From NCBI GenBank assembly GCA_021846265.1, contig JAJZCF010000001.1, positions 1 through 38,162 of the forward strand: a DNA stretch of 38,162 nucleotides, written 5' to 3'. The translations under genes and the position numbers were made by a program. The DNA comes from Actinomycetes bacterium. GTDB lineage: Bacteria > Actinomycetota > Acidimicrobiia > Acidimicrobiales > Acidimicrobiaceae. The notes under the pieces are model-generated. The model was not told the origin of the DNA. It saw only the letters and a list, made by a program, of their open reading frames with translations, and made no database searches. Below, piece after piece: positions 17,391 through 27,717 of the stretch; position 1 is the first letter of the stretch, and every line of letters starts with the position of its first letter.

Positions 17391-18845
17391 TTGTTGATCG
17401 CTATGCGCTCATCTGCTGAAAAGTCTGAAGGTAATCAAGTAGACCTCCGAATCGAGATCGACGAGGAGGAGCTTGCTCCATTTATTGAATCATCTATCCG
17501 GAAGTTGGCCAAACAGGTGCGGATACCGGGCTTTAGGCCCGGTAAGGCTCCCAAAAAGGTTGTCGAGAGTCGGATCGGTCTAAAGGCCATCAGACTCGAG
17601 GCGATTGAAGAGTCTCTTGACTCTTTTTACCGCCAGGCAGTGTTGGACAACGACCTCGATGTCATCGAGCCGCCGCGAGTCACGATTGCCGAGGGTGAAG
17701 ATTCCGGCAATGTTGCGGTAATCGCGACCGTTGCTGTTCGCCCACAGGTCAGTGTGCAGGGCTACGATTCTTTGGTGGTAAACCTCCCAGTCCATACCTA
17801 TGGTACGGAGGAAGACATCAGTTTAGCTATCGAACGGATGAGGGAGCAGCAGGCGGAGACGGCTGAAGTAACTCGTAGCGTTCAGACGGGCGACCAAGTG
17901 ACCGTCGATATCGAAGTTAGCCAACAGGGCGAGCCTCAACGGGACGACTCGGCGGTAGACCTGGGCTTCCGGGTAGGCAAAGGCGAAGTGTCGGCCGACG
18001 TGGACGAAGCCGTCGTAGGCCTCCTGGTCGGCGAATCCAAGGAGTTCGAGCGCCAACCAGCCGAGGGCGATTCTGGGCCGGCTACTCAAGTGAAAGTCAC
18101 CCTCAAAGCGGTCAGGGAGGTAAAACTTCCCGACTTGAACGACGAATTTGCGGCGGACGTGTCTGAATTTACAACCCTTGGCGAGTTGAAAGACGACCTG
18201 AAGAAATCTTTCGACAACATGCGCAGGGCCCAAGCTCGCCAGTTGTATCCCGACCACGTGATCTCGGCATTTCTGAACATCGTCGAGCCAAAGACGATTC
18301 CTGATTCCCTGATCAAAGAGGAAGTCAACAGCCAGATCCATACTTTCGGCCACCGCCTAGACCAACAGGGTATGTCCCTTGGGCAGTACTTGGACATGAC
18401 CGGTATGTCTCAGACCGACCTCTTGATGCAATTTCAGCAGGGAGCGGCACAATCGGTTTTGTTAGATCTAGCGCTTCGCTCACTTGCTGACGCTCTCTCA
18501 ATAGAGATCAGCATGTCCGACCAGGACGAGGAGTTGGTGAGGATTTCCGAGGCTCTCAATGAAGAGATCACCGAAACACGCCAGAGGTACTCGACTATCG
18601 AGGCCGAGAAGTCTTTCAAGGTTGAGTTGAGAAAGTCTAAGGCCGCCGATTGGCTGATGGAGAATGCCGTCGTCCTCGACCCAGACGGGATGCCCGTTTC
18701 GTTCGCAGAACTCAAAGAGGCGACAGCAGAGGAATCACTTTCTACTGCAGGAGGCGACGCCGAGTTACCTGACGAAACTGCGCTTGACGTCGAGTCAATT
18801 ACCGAAAATTCCGGGGCCAACCTAGACTCAGACCAACAGGCTTAA
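17391..18845 (+). CDS. tig: trigger factor
   Basis: Ribosome-binding motif GFRPGKAPKKVVESRIG, PPIase and C-terminal chaperone domains, followed by clpP-clpX; start may be ATG 17403. Confidence 0.96.
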   Translation: MLIAMRSSAEKSEGNQVDLRIEIDEEELAPFIESSIRKLAKQVRIPGFRPGKAPKKVVESRIGLKAIRLEAIEESLDSFYRQAVLDNDLDVIEPPRVTIAEGEDSGNVAVIATVAVRPQVSVQGYDSLVVNLPVHTYGTEEDISLAIERMREQQAETAEVTRSVQTGDQVTVDIEVSQQGEPQRDDSAVDLGFRVGKGEVSADVDEAVVGLLVGESKEFERQPAEGDSGPATQVKVTLKAVREVKLPDLNDEFAADVSEFTTLGELKDDLKKSFDNMRRAQARQLYPDHVISAFLNIVEPKTIPDSLIKEEVNSQIHTFGHRLDQQGMSLGQYLDMTGMSQTDLLMQFQQGAAQSVLLDLALRSLADALSIEISMSDQDEELVRISEALNEEITETRQRYSTIEAEKSFKVELRKSKAADWLMENAVVLDPDGMPVSFAELKEATAEESLSTAGGDAELPDETALDVESITENSGANLDSDQQA

Positions 18846-18872
18846 GTTGGGTAGCGTGCGGAGGTCGAATAG

Positions 18873-19502
18873 ATGAAAGCATATAACTATCTGGTTCCCA
18901 CGGTGGTGGAATCCAGCTCACGCGGCGAGAGGGCGTATGATCTCTACTCGAGGCTCCTCAAGGAGAGGCTGATCATCCTGGGCACGCAGGTCGACGATGC
19001 AGTCGCTAACCTCATCTGCTCCCAGTTGCTATTTTTAGAGTACGAAGACCCGGAAAAGGACATCAGCCTGTACATCAACTCTCCGGGTGGGGATATTACG
19101 GGACTCTTTGCTATCTACGACACGATGAAGTACATCAAGCCTGATGTATCTACCTTCTGTTTTGGACAGGCAGCATCCGCTGCGGCGGTTCTTTTGGCGG
19201 CTGGCACTAAGGGGAAGCGTTTTGCACTCCCGCACTCGCGAATCCTCCTCCATCAACCATACGGTGGTGTGGGTGGTCAAGCCACCGACATCGAGATCCA
19301 GGCCAAGGAGATCATGAGGATGAAGGATCTTCTGAACCAGATGCTTTCTGATGATACCGGACAACCGGTCGAAAAGATCGCAAAAGATACCGACCGGGAT
19401 TTTATCCTCGAGGGTCAAGATGCAGTGGCATATGGTGTCATAGACGAGGTCTTGACAACTAGGGAAGACGCTTCGGCTTTAGTCGACACAGCGATTCGTT
19501 AA
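18873..19502 (+). CDS. clpP: ATP-dependent Clp protease proteolytic subunit
   Basis: [30 protein letters not shown] (Ser), [14 protein letters not shown] (His). Confidence 0.97.
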   Translation: MKAYNYLVPTVVESSSRGERAYDLYSRLLKERLIILGTQVDDAVANLICSQLLFLEYEDPEKDISLYINSPGGDITGLFAIYDTMKYIKPDVSTFCFGQAASAAAVLLAAGTKGKRFALPHSRILLHQPYGGVGGQATDIEIQAKEIMRMKDLLNQMLSDDTGQPVEKIAKDTDRDFILEGQDAVAYGVIDEVLTTREDASALVDTAIR

Positions 19503-19524
19503 ACGCTGAGCCAATTTTACTATG

Positions 19525-19548
19525 CGTATCACACAGTTGTGATACGCC
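19525..19548. repeat. perfect inverted repeat GCGTATCACA-CAGT-TGTGATACGC
   Basis: 10-bp arms, 4-nt spacer, in the clpP-clpX gap. Confidence 0.95.
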
Positions 19549-19729
19549 CTAATTTCGGATGATTTCATTTACACTTACCTTATGAAGACTGTTTTGTCTG
19601 CTGCTAAGTCGATTGCAGTGCTTTCGAAGGAAACGATGAAAGCTCGTGTTTTGGTTTCGGGCTCAAGTCGAATATGGGATAATGCCGAAATAGCTGGATA
19701 TACGTCGGCCAATGGAACGAGGGGACGCA

Positions 19730-21004
19730 ATGGCCAAGTTTGGTGAAGGCCAAGAGGTCGTGAAGTGTAGCTTTTGCGGTATGTCCCAAAAGCAGGTTAG
19801 AAAGCTGATTGCCGGACCCGGCGTATATATCTGTGACAAGTGTATCGAGCTTTGTAACGACATAATTGAAGATGAGTTAGTAGACGCTAATGAAGTTAAA
19901 TTCGACAAACTCCCGAAGCCCAAGGAGATCTTTGATTTTTTGAGCGGGTATGTCGTGGGACAGGACGACGCAAAAAAGAGGTTGTCCGTCGCCGTCTACA
20001 ATCATTACAAAAGGATTCAATCGTCGCCCAAGCGTAACAGTGACGTTGAACTGCAAAAGTCAAATATCTTGCTTTTGGGTCCCACGGGATGTGGGAAGAC
20101 CCTGCTGGCTCAGACTCTGGCGAGGATGCTAAATGTTCCCTTCGCTATTGCAGATGCGACCGCCCTTACCGAGGCGGGCTACGTCGGCGAGGATGTTGAA
20201 AATATACTTCTGAAGCTGATTCAGGCCGCCGAATACGACGTCAAGAAGGCCGAGACCGGGATTATCTATATTGACGAGATTGATAAGATCGCTCGCAAGT
20301 CAGAGAATCCATCTATCACACGGGACGTTTCTGGAGAAGGTGTCCAACAGGCACTATTGAAGATTTTGGAAGGAACCGTAGCTTCGGTTCCACCCCAAGG
20401 GGGCAGAAAGCACCCTCACCAGGAGTTCATCCAGATAGATACGACGAATGTCCTATTTATCTGTGGTGGGGCCTTTGCCGGATTGGACAGGCTTATCGAG
20501 TCTCGGGTCGGAAGGAAGTCGATGGGCTTCAGGGCCGAGCTTAAGTCCGGCAACTACAACGAGGGTGAAATTCTAAAGAAGGTTTTGCCTGAGGATCTTT
20601 TGAAGTTCGGCCTGATCCCCGAGTTTGTCGGGAGACTTCCAGTTATCGGAGCGGTCTCCAACCTCGACAAAGAGGCGCTGATTCAGATATTGGTAGAGCC
20701 AAAGAATGCCCTTGTCAAGCAGTATCAGACGGTATTTGAGCTAGACGGTGTCGAATTAGAGTTCACCGACGATGCCCAGAGCGCGATAGCCGAGCAAGCC
20801 CTTCTAAGGGGTACCGGTGCTAGAGGGCTGAGGGCGATAATCGAAGAGGTCCTTTTGGACGCGATGTACGATATTCCGTCTCGTAGTGACGTTGGCAAAT
20901 GCGTTATCGATCGAGAAACAGTGCTGAATAACGTCGCTCCTACATTGCAGCCGAAGATTCCGGGAACGAACAGGCCAGATCGTTCTAGGAGGGCGGCCTC
21001 TTAG
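19730..21004 (+). CDS. clpX: ATP-dependent Clp protease ATP-binding subunit ClpX
   Basis: Zn-finger [30 protein letters not shown], Walker [17 protein letters not shown]-like C-terminal domain; start set at ATG 19730. Confidence 0.97.
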   Translation: MAKFGEGQEVVKCSFCGMSQKQVRKLIAGPGVYICDKCIELCNDIIEDELVDANEVKFDKLPKPKEIFDFLSGYVVGQDDAKKRLSVAVYNHYKRIQSSPKRNSDVELQKSNILLLGPTGCGKTLLAQTLARMLNVPFAIADATALTEAGYVGEDVENILLKLIQAAEYDVKKAETGIIYIDEIDKIARKSENPSITRDVSGEGVQQALLKILEGTVASVPPQGGRKHPHQEFIQIDTTNVLFICGGAFAGLDRLIESRVGRKSMGFRAELKSGNYNEGEILKKVLPEDLLKFGLIPEFVGRLPVIGAVSNLDKEALIQILVEPKNALVKQYQTVFELDGVELEFTDDAQSAIAEQALLRGTGARGLRAIIEEVLLDAMYDIPSRSDVGKCVIDRETVLNNVAPTLQPKIPGTNRPDRSRRAAS

Positions 21005-22317
21005 TGGTCGACGGAATTACTCCTCTCGATGCGGAATCCTGGTTTGAATCTCTTCTAGATACCGAGCTAGACCCGATATCTAGGGAGAGTTTTGAACCGT
21101 CGATCATCCCGGTGCAGATGGTGCTCGACTGCTTGGGTGACCCTCAGAAAAACTACGCTGCTATCCACGTGACGGGTACCAATGGGAAGGGTTCGGTAGT
21201 AGCGGTGGCATCGGCGATTCTCGATGCCGCAGGCTGTTCGACCGGAAGCCTTACTTCGCCCGACCTTGGTTCAGTGAGGGAGAGAATTAAGGTCTGTCTC
21301 AACGAGATCCCGAAAGACGAGTTCGATGCCGAGCTATTCACTGTGGCGGCGTTAGTCGACGAGTTTTCTCTTCCTAAGCCCTCTAGATTTGAAGCACTTG
21401 TTGCAACAGCAATGTCAATCTTTTCTAACAATGGCGTCGAAGTAGCTGTCGTCGAAGTAGGAATGGGGGGGGAGCTAGACGCTACAAATGTTTTGAATGC
21501 TCGGGTAGTGGTCTGCACCAACGTCGGCACGGACCATATGGCGCAGCTCGGCGGGAGCCGTGAGGGTATCGCTAAATCGAAGGCGGGCATAGTCCATGGT
21601 CAATCGAAGGTCATCCTTGGCGATGTTGAAGAGGCCTATGCCGAATTCTTTACTAAAAGGACCGACGAGAAAGTAATCAAGCTCGATAGAGAGATAAAAA
21701 TCGAATCGGATCTGTTGGCTATCGGCGGTCGTCAGATCAGTTTTAGTACTCCGAGGTCTAGCTTTGAGGATATATTCGCCCCTCTTTCGGGTTCATTTCA
21801 GAGCAAAAATATCGCCCTAGCTACGGCGGCGGCAGAGGAGTATCTAGAGAGGAGCGTCTCTCCGGATCTCCTGCAGAGTGTGCTTTTAGACTTGAAGATC
21901 CCGGGGCGCATGGAGATTGTGGGTCATAATCCCCTTTGCATTCTTGACGTGGCCCACAACTTTGAGGCGGCAAGCGAACTGGGAAAGTCGCTTCGAGACG
22001 GTTTTGGTTATGAGACCGGATGGGTAGTGCTCTATGCAGCGACCCATAAGAGAGATCCGAGAAAGTTTCTCGAAGCCTTGGGCCCCTCAAGTATCGATCG
22101 GCTCATTTCAGTCGATCTGGGCCTAAAGATCCAAGTCGATCCCTATGACGTGGCAGCTGCTGCATCGAGCCTAGGTATTTTGTCTACTGTGGCCGGTGAC
22201 CCTGGTTCAGCATTGATTGCTGCGAGAGAGAAACTTGTGGAGGGCCAACTGGTCTTAAGCACCGGTAGCCACTATCTGGTTGGTGGAATTCGAAGATTAC
22301 TGTTAGGGTTCGATTAG
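21004..22317 (+). CDS. folC: bifunctional folylpolyglutamate synthase/dihydrofolate synthase
   Basis: [45 protein letters not shown]. Confidence 0.95.
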   Translation: MVDGITPLDAESWFESLLDTELDPISRESFEPSIIPVQMVLDCLGDPQKNYAAIHVTGTNGKGSVVAVASAILDAAGCSTGSLTSPDLGSVRERIKVCLNEIPKDEFDAELFTVAALVDEFSLPKPSRFEALVATAMSIFSNNGVEVAVVEVGMGGELDATNVLNARVVVCTNVGTDHMAQLGGSREGIAKSKAGIVHGQSKVILGDVEEAYAEFFTKRTDEKVIKLDREIKIESDLLAIGGRQISFSTPRSSFEDIFAPLSGSFQSKNIALATAAAEEYLERSVSPDLLQSVLLDLKIPGRMEIVGHNPLCILDVAHNFEAASELGKSLRDGFGYETGWVVLYAATHKRDPRKFLEALGPSSIDRLISVDLGLKIQVDPYDVAAAASSLGILSTVAGDPGSALIAAREKLVEGQLVLSTGSHYLVGGIRRLLLGFD

Positions 22318-22363
22318 AAACCGCCCTTGGATACCTGGTCCCCTGCTAGGATTAACCCCTCGT

Positions 22364-22777
22364 ATGGGAAGAACTCTGCTTATTTGTAAACCGGACGCAG
22401 TCGAGAGGGGCCTCGTCGGCGAGATATTATCTCGGATTGAGAAAAAAGGCCTCAAGATTGAAGTGCTCGAGCTCCGCCAGTTAGACGAGGCTACCGCCAA
22501 GACTCACTACCAAGAGCACGACGGGAAGGGCTTTTTTGGAGAACTAGTTGCCTTTATAACTAGGTCACCGGCGGTTTTAGCAGTGGTTTCTGGCCCGGAA
22601 GACGTCTACGCTATCGTGCGGTCAATGATGGGTGCGACCAATCCAGCTGTTGCGGCTCCAGGGACAATCAGGGGGGATTTAGCAGTATCGGTTGGGGAAA
22701 ACTTGGTGCATGGCTCTGATTCGTTGGAGGCGGCCGCTCGGGAGATAGAGCTTTTTTTCCCGGGGCTAGCACAATAA
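22364..22777 (+). CDS. ndk: nucleoside diphosphate kinase
   Basis: [33 protein letters not shown] active-site His motif. Confidence 0.97.
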   Translation: MGRTLLICKPDAVERGLVGEILSRIEKKGLKIEVLELRQLDEATAKTHYQEHDGKGFFGELVAFITRSPAVLAVVSGPEDVYAIVRSMMGATNPAVAAPGTIRGDLAVSVGENLVHGSDSLEAAAREIELFFPGLAQ

Positions 22778-22843
22778 GTTTCGACTAATTAAGGTTTGGC
22801 GACCTTATATATATTTATCCACCAGGATCTGGAGGTTCAAAAA

Positions 22844-23875
22844 GTGGCTCGATTCTCACCCTTTATGGGCAGGGACATGGCGGTGGACCTGGGTACGGCA
22901 AATACCTTGGTTTACGTAAGGGGCAAAGGTATCGTCCTAGACGAGCCATCGGTGGTCGCGATCAATACCAAAGATGGTAGACCGTTAGCCGTTGGGGTAG
23001 AAGCCAAGAGGATGATCGGTCGTACTCCGTCGAACATCCAGGCGATCCGTCCACTCAAGGACGGCGTAATCGCCGACTTCGAGATCTGCGAGAAGATGCT
23101 TCGCTACTTCATTCACAAGGTACACCAATCTAAGTTCTCTAAGCCGAGGATGATCATCTGTGTTCCCTCTGGGATAACCGGCGTCGAACAGCGAGCGGTT
23201 CAAGAGGCGGCCGAATATGCGGGGGCCCGCAAGCCCGCCTACATAATCGAAGAGCCGATGGCGGCGGCAATCGGAGCGGGTCTGCCGATACACGAACCGA
23301 CCGGCAACATGGTGGTCGACATCGGTGGCGGAACAACTGAGGTCGCAGTGATCTCGCTTGGGGGCATTGTAACCTCCCGTTCGATCAGGATTGGCGGAGA
23401 CGAGCTCGATGAGGCCATCATCTCCTTTGTCAAGAAGGAGTACAACTTGGCGCTAGGGGAGAGGACCGCCGAAGAGATCAAGATGGCTCTAGGGTCTGCT
23501 TTCCCTCTGGAAGAGGAGCTTCAGGCGGAGATCAGGGGACGTGACCTGATTACCGGCCTACCGAAGACGATACTCATCTCTACTCAGGAGATTCGCAAGG
23601 CGATAGAGGAGCCCATTGCGGCGATTGTCGACGCTGTAAAGGTCACGTTGGACGCGACTCCTCCAGAGCTTTCTGCGGACATCATGGAGCAGGGAATCGT
23701 TCTGACTGGGGGTGGAGCCATGCTCACCGGGCTGGAGCGAAGGATTCAGGCCGAAACGGGAATGCCGATAGTGGTAGCAAAAAACCCATTGCAGTGTGTA
23801 GCGATCGGATCTGGGCAGTGTCTAGAGGAGTTTGACGCTCTCAAGCAGGTGTTGATTTCGGCTTCCAGCCGCTGA
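22844..23875 (+). CDS. mreB: rod shape-determining protein MreB
   Basis: [32 protein letters not shown] start after GGAGG. Confidence 0.97.
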   Translation: MARFSPFMGRDMAVDLGTANTLVYVRGKGIVLDEPSVVAINTKDGRPLAVGVEAKRMIGRTPSNIQAIRPLKDGVIADFEICEKMLRYFIHKVHQSKFSKPRMIICVPSGITGVEQRAVQEAAEYAGARKPAYIIEEPMAAAIGAGLPIHEPTGNMVVDIGGGTTEVAVISLGGIVTSRSIRIGGDELDEAIISFVKKEYNLALGERTAEEIKMALGSAFPLEEELQAEIRGRDLITGLPKTILISTQEIRKAIEEPIAAIVDAVKVTLDATPPELSADIMEQGIVLTGGGAMLTGLERRIQAETGMPIVVAKNPLQCVAIGSGQCLEEFDALKQVLISASSR

Positions 23876-23890
23876 TTGCTTGGGGGATAG

Positions 23891-24721
23891 TTGGCAAAGC
23901 TCTTTGAGCGCCCTCGAATCACCCTGTTTATCTTGGTTCTGGCGTCGGCATCGCTGATCACACTGAACTACAGGGGAGGGTCAAGGTTCTCTTTCGTGTC
24001 GGTAAAGGCCGCAGTGAGGGATGTTATAACGCCGGTACGCTCTACTCTTGATAACGCCTTTAGCCCAGTCGGTAACGTCATTACTGGTGCCTTTAATTAC
24101 GGTTCACTGAAGGTGGAGAATCAGAAACTCAAGAGTCAGATTTACAGCGCCGAAATGACTAAGTTAGCCTCTGGGGATGCTCAGCGCCAGCTTAACCAGC
24201 TCCTGCGGCTTGATAATATCCAGTTTGCCCAAGGGATAGCTTCGGTTCCCGCTCAGGTGATCTCGATGACGCCATCCAATCTGCAGCTGAGCTTTGAAAT
24301 TGACAAGGGACAGTCCGCTGGGATAAAGCTCGGAATGGTCGTAGTTGGCGGCAGTGGGCTCGCAGGACAGATTGTGGCGGTAGGGTCAACGACATCGACC
24401 GTCTTGATGGTCAATGACCCGAACTTCGCTGCCGGTGTTAGATTTGGGCCGGGCGGTAATATTGCGCTACTTAATGGCCAGGGGATGAACCAGGCTTTGA
24501 AGATTAATCTTGTAGATCCTGGTTCCCCAATTAGGGTCGGACAGGTGCTCGTAACTTCCGGTCTTCAAGGAGAGGTGTTCCCTCCCGGTATCCCGATCGC
24601 GAGGATTACATCCATCTCTAACCCGCTAGGCGCCTTGCAGGAGAGTGTTAAAGCTGCACCGGTTGTCGACTATGCGGGGCTGCAATACGTGCGGGTACTG
24701 AAGTGGCAGCCGCCGTCGTGA
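23891..24721 (+). CDS. mreC: rod shape-determining protein MreC
   Basis: N-terminal TM, coiled coil, LMVNDPNFAAGVRF and TSGLQGEVFPPGIPIARI motifs; position after mreB. Confidence 0.93.
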   Translation: MAKLFERPRITLFILVLASASLITLNYRGGSRFSFVSVKAAVRDVITPVRSTLDNAFSPVGNVITGAFNYGSLKVENQKLKSQIYSAEMTKLASGDAQRQLNQLLRLDNIQFAQGIASVPAQVISMTPSNLQLSFEIDKGQSAGIKLGMVVVGGSGLAGQIVAVGSTTSTVLMVNDPNFAAGVRFGPGGNIALLNGQGMNQALKINLVDPGSPIRVGQVLVTSGLQGEVFPPGIPIARITSISNPLGALQESVKAAPVVDYAGLQYVRVLKWQPPS

Positions 24722-25239
24722 ACTCGAGGCTATTTTTTATCCGTTTGCCGCTCCTGCTGATCACGGTTGTGGTTTTGCAGCATTCAGGGGTTGGCGGTTT
24801 GTCGATTTCGGGTGTCCACCCAGATATTATCTTGGGCCTCGTATGCGCAACCGGAATAGTGGCTGGCAGGGAGAAGGGTGCACTAATAGGTTTCTTGGCC
24901 GGGATACTTGCCGACTCATTTCTAGTCACCCCCTATGGACTTTCCGCGCTGATATACACCGTCGTCGGCTACCTCTCAGGGGAGCTGGAGCGCTTCGAAC
25001 TGGCAGATTCTAGGATCGTTTCGTTTTTAGCCGTTGGCGCCATGTCGGGCGTCGGGGTCGTCTTGTTCTATGGAACCGAGTTTGTACTGGGAATTCATAA
25101 TCCACTCAGTCACCAGGTATTAGCAGAAGTATCTGTAGTAAGTCTTCTCAATGTCGTGGTTTCGCCAATTTTAGTTTTTGCGGCGAGTTTCTCGCTGAAA
25201 CCTAGTGGCGTCGATTCACGATTTGAATCGCGGAGGTAG
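24703..25239 (+). CDS. mreD: rod shape-determining protein MreD
   Basis: Multi-TM protein with GFLAGILADSFLVTPYGLSALIYTVVGY; position after mreC. Confidence 0.88.
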   Translation: MAAAVVNSRLFFIRLPLLLITVVVLQHSGVGGLSISGVHPDIILGLVCATGIVAGREKGALIGFLAGILADSFLVTPYGLSALIYTVVGYLSGELERFELADSRIVSFLAVGAMSGVGVVLFYGTEFVLGIHNPLSHQVLAEVSVVSLLNVVVSPILVFAASFSLKPSGVDSRFESRR

Positions 25240-25242
25240 TCC

Positions 25243-27324
25243 GTGGGAAATATGTCGGCCGTCGAATCGACGGAGTTGAGTCAAAAGAGGGTCAAGCGGC
25301 GGACTCGCGCTTTAGGATTTGCGGCGGCGGCCCTGTTCGCGGGAATGTTGGCTCGTCTTTACTCTCTGCAGATTCTCCAGGCGCCGATCTATCAGGCGCA
25401 AGCGACCGCAAATCAGGTTCGGACCGTCTCTGTTGAGCCCCCCAGGGGACTAATTCTGGATAGAAATGGTCGAGTACTCGTTGGAAATAAGGTAGTAGAG
25501 GTGCTGGCGGTATCTCAGCATGCCGCAACGACCTACCCTAAGGTGATTCCCAACCTAGCAAAACTTCTCAAAGTTCCAGTGGCCCAGGTGACGCTGGCAC
25601 TGAATAATTCGCAGTTCAGCCCGTATGAGCCGACGCCAGTGGCCTTTGGGATTTCCAAGCAGATAGCGATATATGTCCAGGAGCATTCTAAGCAGTTTCC
25701 TGGAGTGATCACCGAACTAACGACTCAGCGCACCTACCCAGAGGGGTCGACTGCGGCGCAAGTGTTGGGGTATGTCGGTCAGATCAAGCCGAAACAACTT
25801 GTGAAACTAGCCCAAAAGGGATATACCGCTCAGTCTCAGATTGGCCTAGCTGGGGTCGAGGCGACCTACGAATCCTACCTAAGAGGAGTGCCGGGCCAAA
25901 CCAAACTCGAAGTCACCGCTTCGGGTGCGGTAGTCGGGACTCTGGGCGAAACGCCTGCTAAACCCGGGGGCAATTTAGTCCTCTCGATCGATACATCCCT
26001 CCAGAAGGTGGTCGAGCAGGCGCTAGGTGCTGAGATCAAGGCTCTTTCCCACACCTACGATCCGTACTTTCATACCTATCTACCCGAGCTCACAGGGGCT
26101 GCGGTTGTCGAGAATCCCAATACCGGGTCGGTGCTAGCGATGGCCTCCTTACCGTCCTACAATCCCTCGATCTGGGTCGGGGGGATATCGACTCAGAACT
26201 ACAACATCCTTACGAACCCCGCCAACAACGATCCTCTTCTAAATAGGGCTATTCAGGGCGAGTACACCCCCGGTTCGACCTTTAAGCTCGCAACCGCCTC
26301 GGCGGCTTTGAATTCGGGCCTCGTAACCCCTTATACCTTGATACACGACCCCGGGTACTTCGCTATTCCAGGCTGCACCGTCGGCAAATGCTCATTTCAC
26401 AACTCGGGTGGCGAGTCATTGGGAAACATTAACATTGTCACTGCCCTTTCAGCGTCGGACGACGTCTTTTTCTATACCCTGGGATACCGCTTTTACGCCG
26501 CTACCCAGCAGTACGGAAACACGCCGATTCAGAACATGGCCGCCGAGTATGGCTGGGGATCTCCGACGGGGATCAAGCTACCCGGAGAGGCTGCGGGCAT
26601 GGTCGACTCTCTGTCGCTGCGTCAGGAGCTTCATAAGCTCTACCCGCAGGCCTATCCCTATGCTAACTGGTATACCGCCGACCAACTGGAAATGGCTTTC
26701 GGCCAGGGAGAGACCTTGATAACACCGTTGCAGATGGCTAACGCTTATGCGACCTTCGCAAACGGTGGGACGAGGTACGTTCCACGAATTGCCGTGGGAG
26801 TCGTCAACGGACAAGGAAAGGTGATCGACAAGTTTCCCCCGAAGGTAGCGACTCACGTCAACTTGTCAGCGTATAACCATGCTGCGATGCTGGCTGGATT
26901 TGAAGGAGCGGTGTCAGGACCGCTTGGTACTGCGTCTGGAGCTTTTCAGGGATTTCCCTTCAACAAGTTTCCTTTAGCCGGAAAGACTGGAACCGCATCG
27001 GTACAGGGGCTAAACCCAAACTCTTGGTTTGTAGCATTTGGACCCGTCCAATCCCCGCAATATGTTGTAGCGGTCGTTATAAAGGAGGGCGGTTTCGGTG
27101 CCTCCGCTGCCGCACCGGTTGCAAGGAAGATTTTTGAGTACCTGATGGCCCATCCTGTCGGACCGGTAAAGTTCGGGGTGGGGCACCTCGCCGCTGGCAG
27201 CATTGCCGCCATTGGCAAAAATGGCCAGATCACCTCCACTACTACTACCACTACTTCAGTTCCTGGTTCCAAGTCGACTCCGTCAGGGAGCACCACAACT
27301 ACGGCGGCAAAAGCCGCTGGTTGA
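25243..27324 (+). CDS. mrdA: penicillin-binding protein 2 (transpeptidase)
   Basis: PBP dimerisation domain, STFKLATA active site, SxN-like SASDD, KTGTAS; Thr-rich C-terminal tail. Confidence 0.95.
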   Translation: MGNMSAVESTELSQKRVKRRTRALGFAAAALFAGMLARLYSLQILQAPIYQAQATANQVRTVSVEPPRGLILDRNGRVLVGNKVVEVLAVSQHAATTYPKVIPNLAKLLKVPVAQVTLALNNSQFSPYEPTPVAFGISKQIAIYVQEHSKQFPGVITELTTQRTYPEGSTAAQVLGYVGQIKPKQLVKLAQKGYTAQSQIGLAGVEATYESYLRGVPGQTKLEVTASGAVVGTLGETPAKPGGNLVLSIDTSLQKVVEQALGAEIKALSHTYDPYFHTYLPELTGAAVVENPNTGSVLAMASLPSYNPSIWVGGISTQNYNILTNPANNDPLLNRAIQGEYTPGSTFKLATASAALNSGLVTPYTLIHDPGYFAIPGCTVGKCSFHNSGGESLGNINIVTALSASDDVFFYTLGYRFYAATQQYGNTPIQNMAAEYGWGSPTGIKLPGEAAGMVDSLSLRQELHKLYPQAYPYANWYTADQLEMAFGQGETLITPLQMANAYATFANGGTRYVPRIAVGVVNGQGKVIDKFPPKVATHVNLSAYNHAAMLAGFEGAVSGPLGTASGAFQGFPFNKFPLAGKTGTASVQGLNPNSWFVAFGPVQSPQYVVAVVIKEGGFGASAAAPVARKIFEYLMAHPVGPVKFGVGHLAAGSIAAIGKNGQITSTTTTTTSVPGSKSTPSGSTTTTAAKAAG

Positions 27325-27375
27325 CCCGAGCAGAAAAGGTTCACCGCTCGGCGCCGCATAATTCTTCAACGACTG

Positions 27376-27415
27376 TTCGCTAAGGTGGGCTTTTCGGTTC
27401 ATAGCGAAGTTTTTT
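27376..27415 (+). terminator. putative terminator after mrdA
   Basis: TTCGCTA ... TAGCGAA stem then GTTTTTT. Confidence 0.6.
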
Positions 27416-27717
27416 GGGTTAGGCTGTCGTTATGTCGTTCGCTGGCTATATTTCATGGATTGCTGGCATGTCCGTTTTGGTTTTGGCCGCCCTCTCTCAC
27501 GGGCGTAATTTTGTGAACCCATTGGACGAGAACGACCGTAAATTTGAAATTGCCCTTCCGGATAGGGATTTGATAGAGCTTTCCTCTACTTGTCCGGTGG
27601 GCCCTGCGGCGGCTGCCGTTTCCGATTTTGGCCCTTCTTGGAAAGGGAGCAGTCTTGGATTTTCCGGTTTTTCGGCCGGACGCAAGCCTCCGCACACAGC
27701 GGAAAGGTCTCACACAG

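Noticed and set aside
19582-19746. 54-aa ORF between clpP and clpX (MKTVLSAAKSIAVLSKETMKARVLVS...)
   Set aside because: Runs into the clpX start in another frame and has no family signal; kept only as a weak possibility
27237-27312. ACT-rich simple repeat
   Set aside because: Encodes a low-complexity Thr-rich C-terminal tail of PBP2; common in secreted/periplasmic actinobacterial proteins
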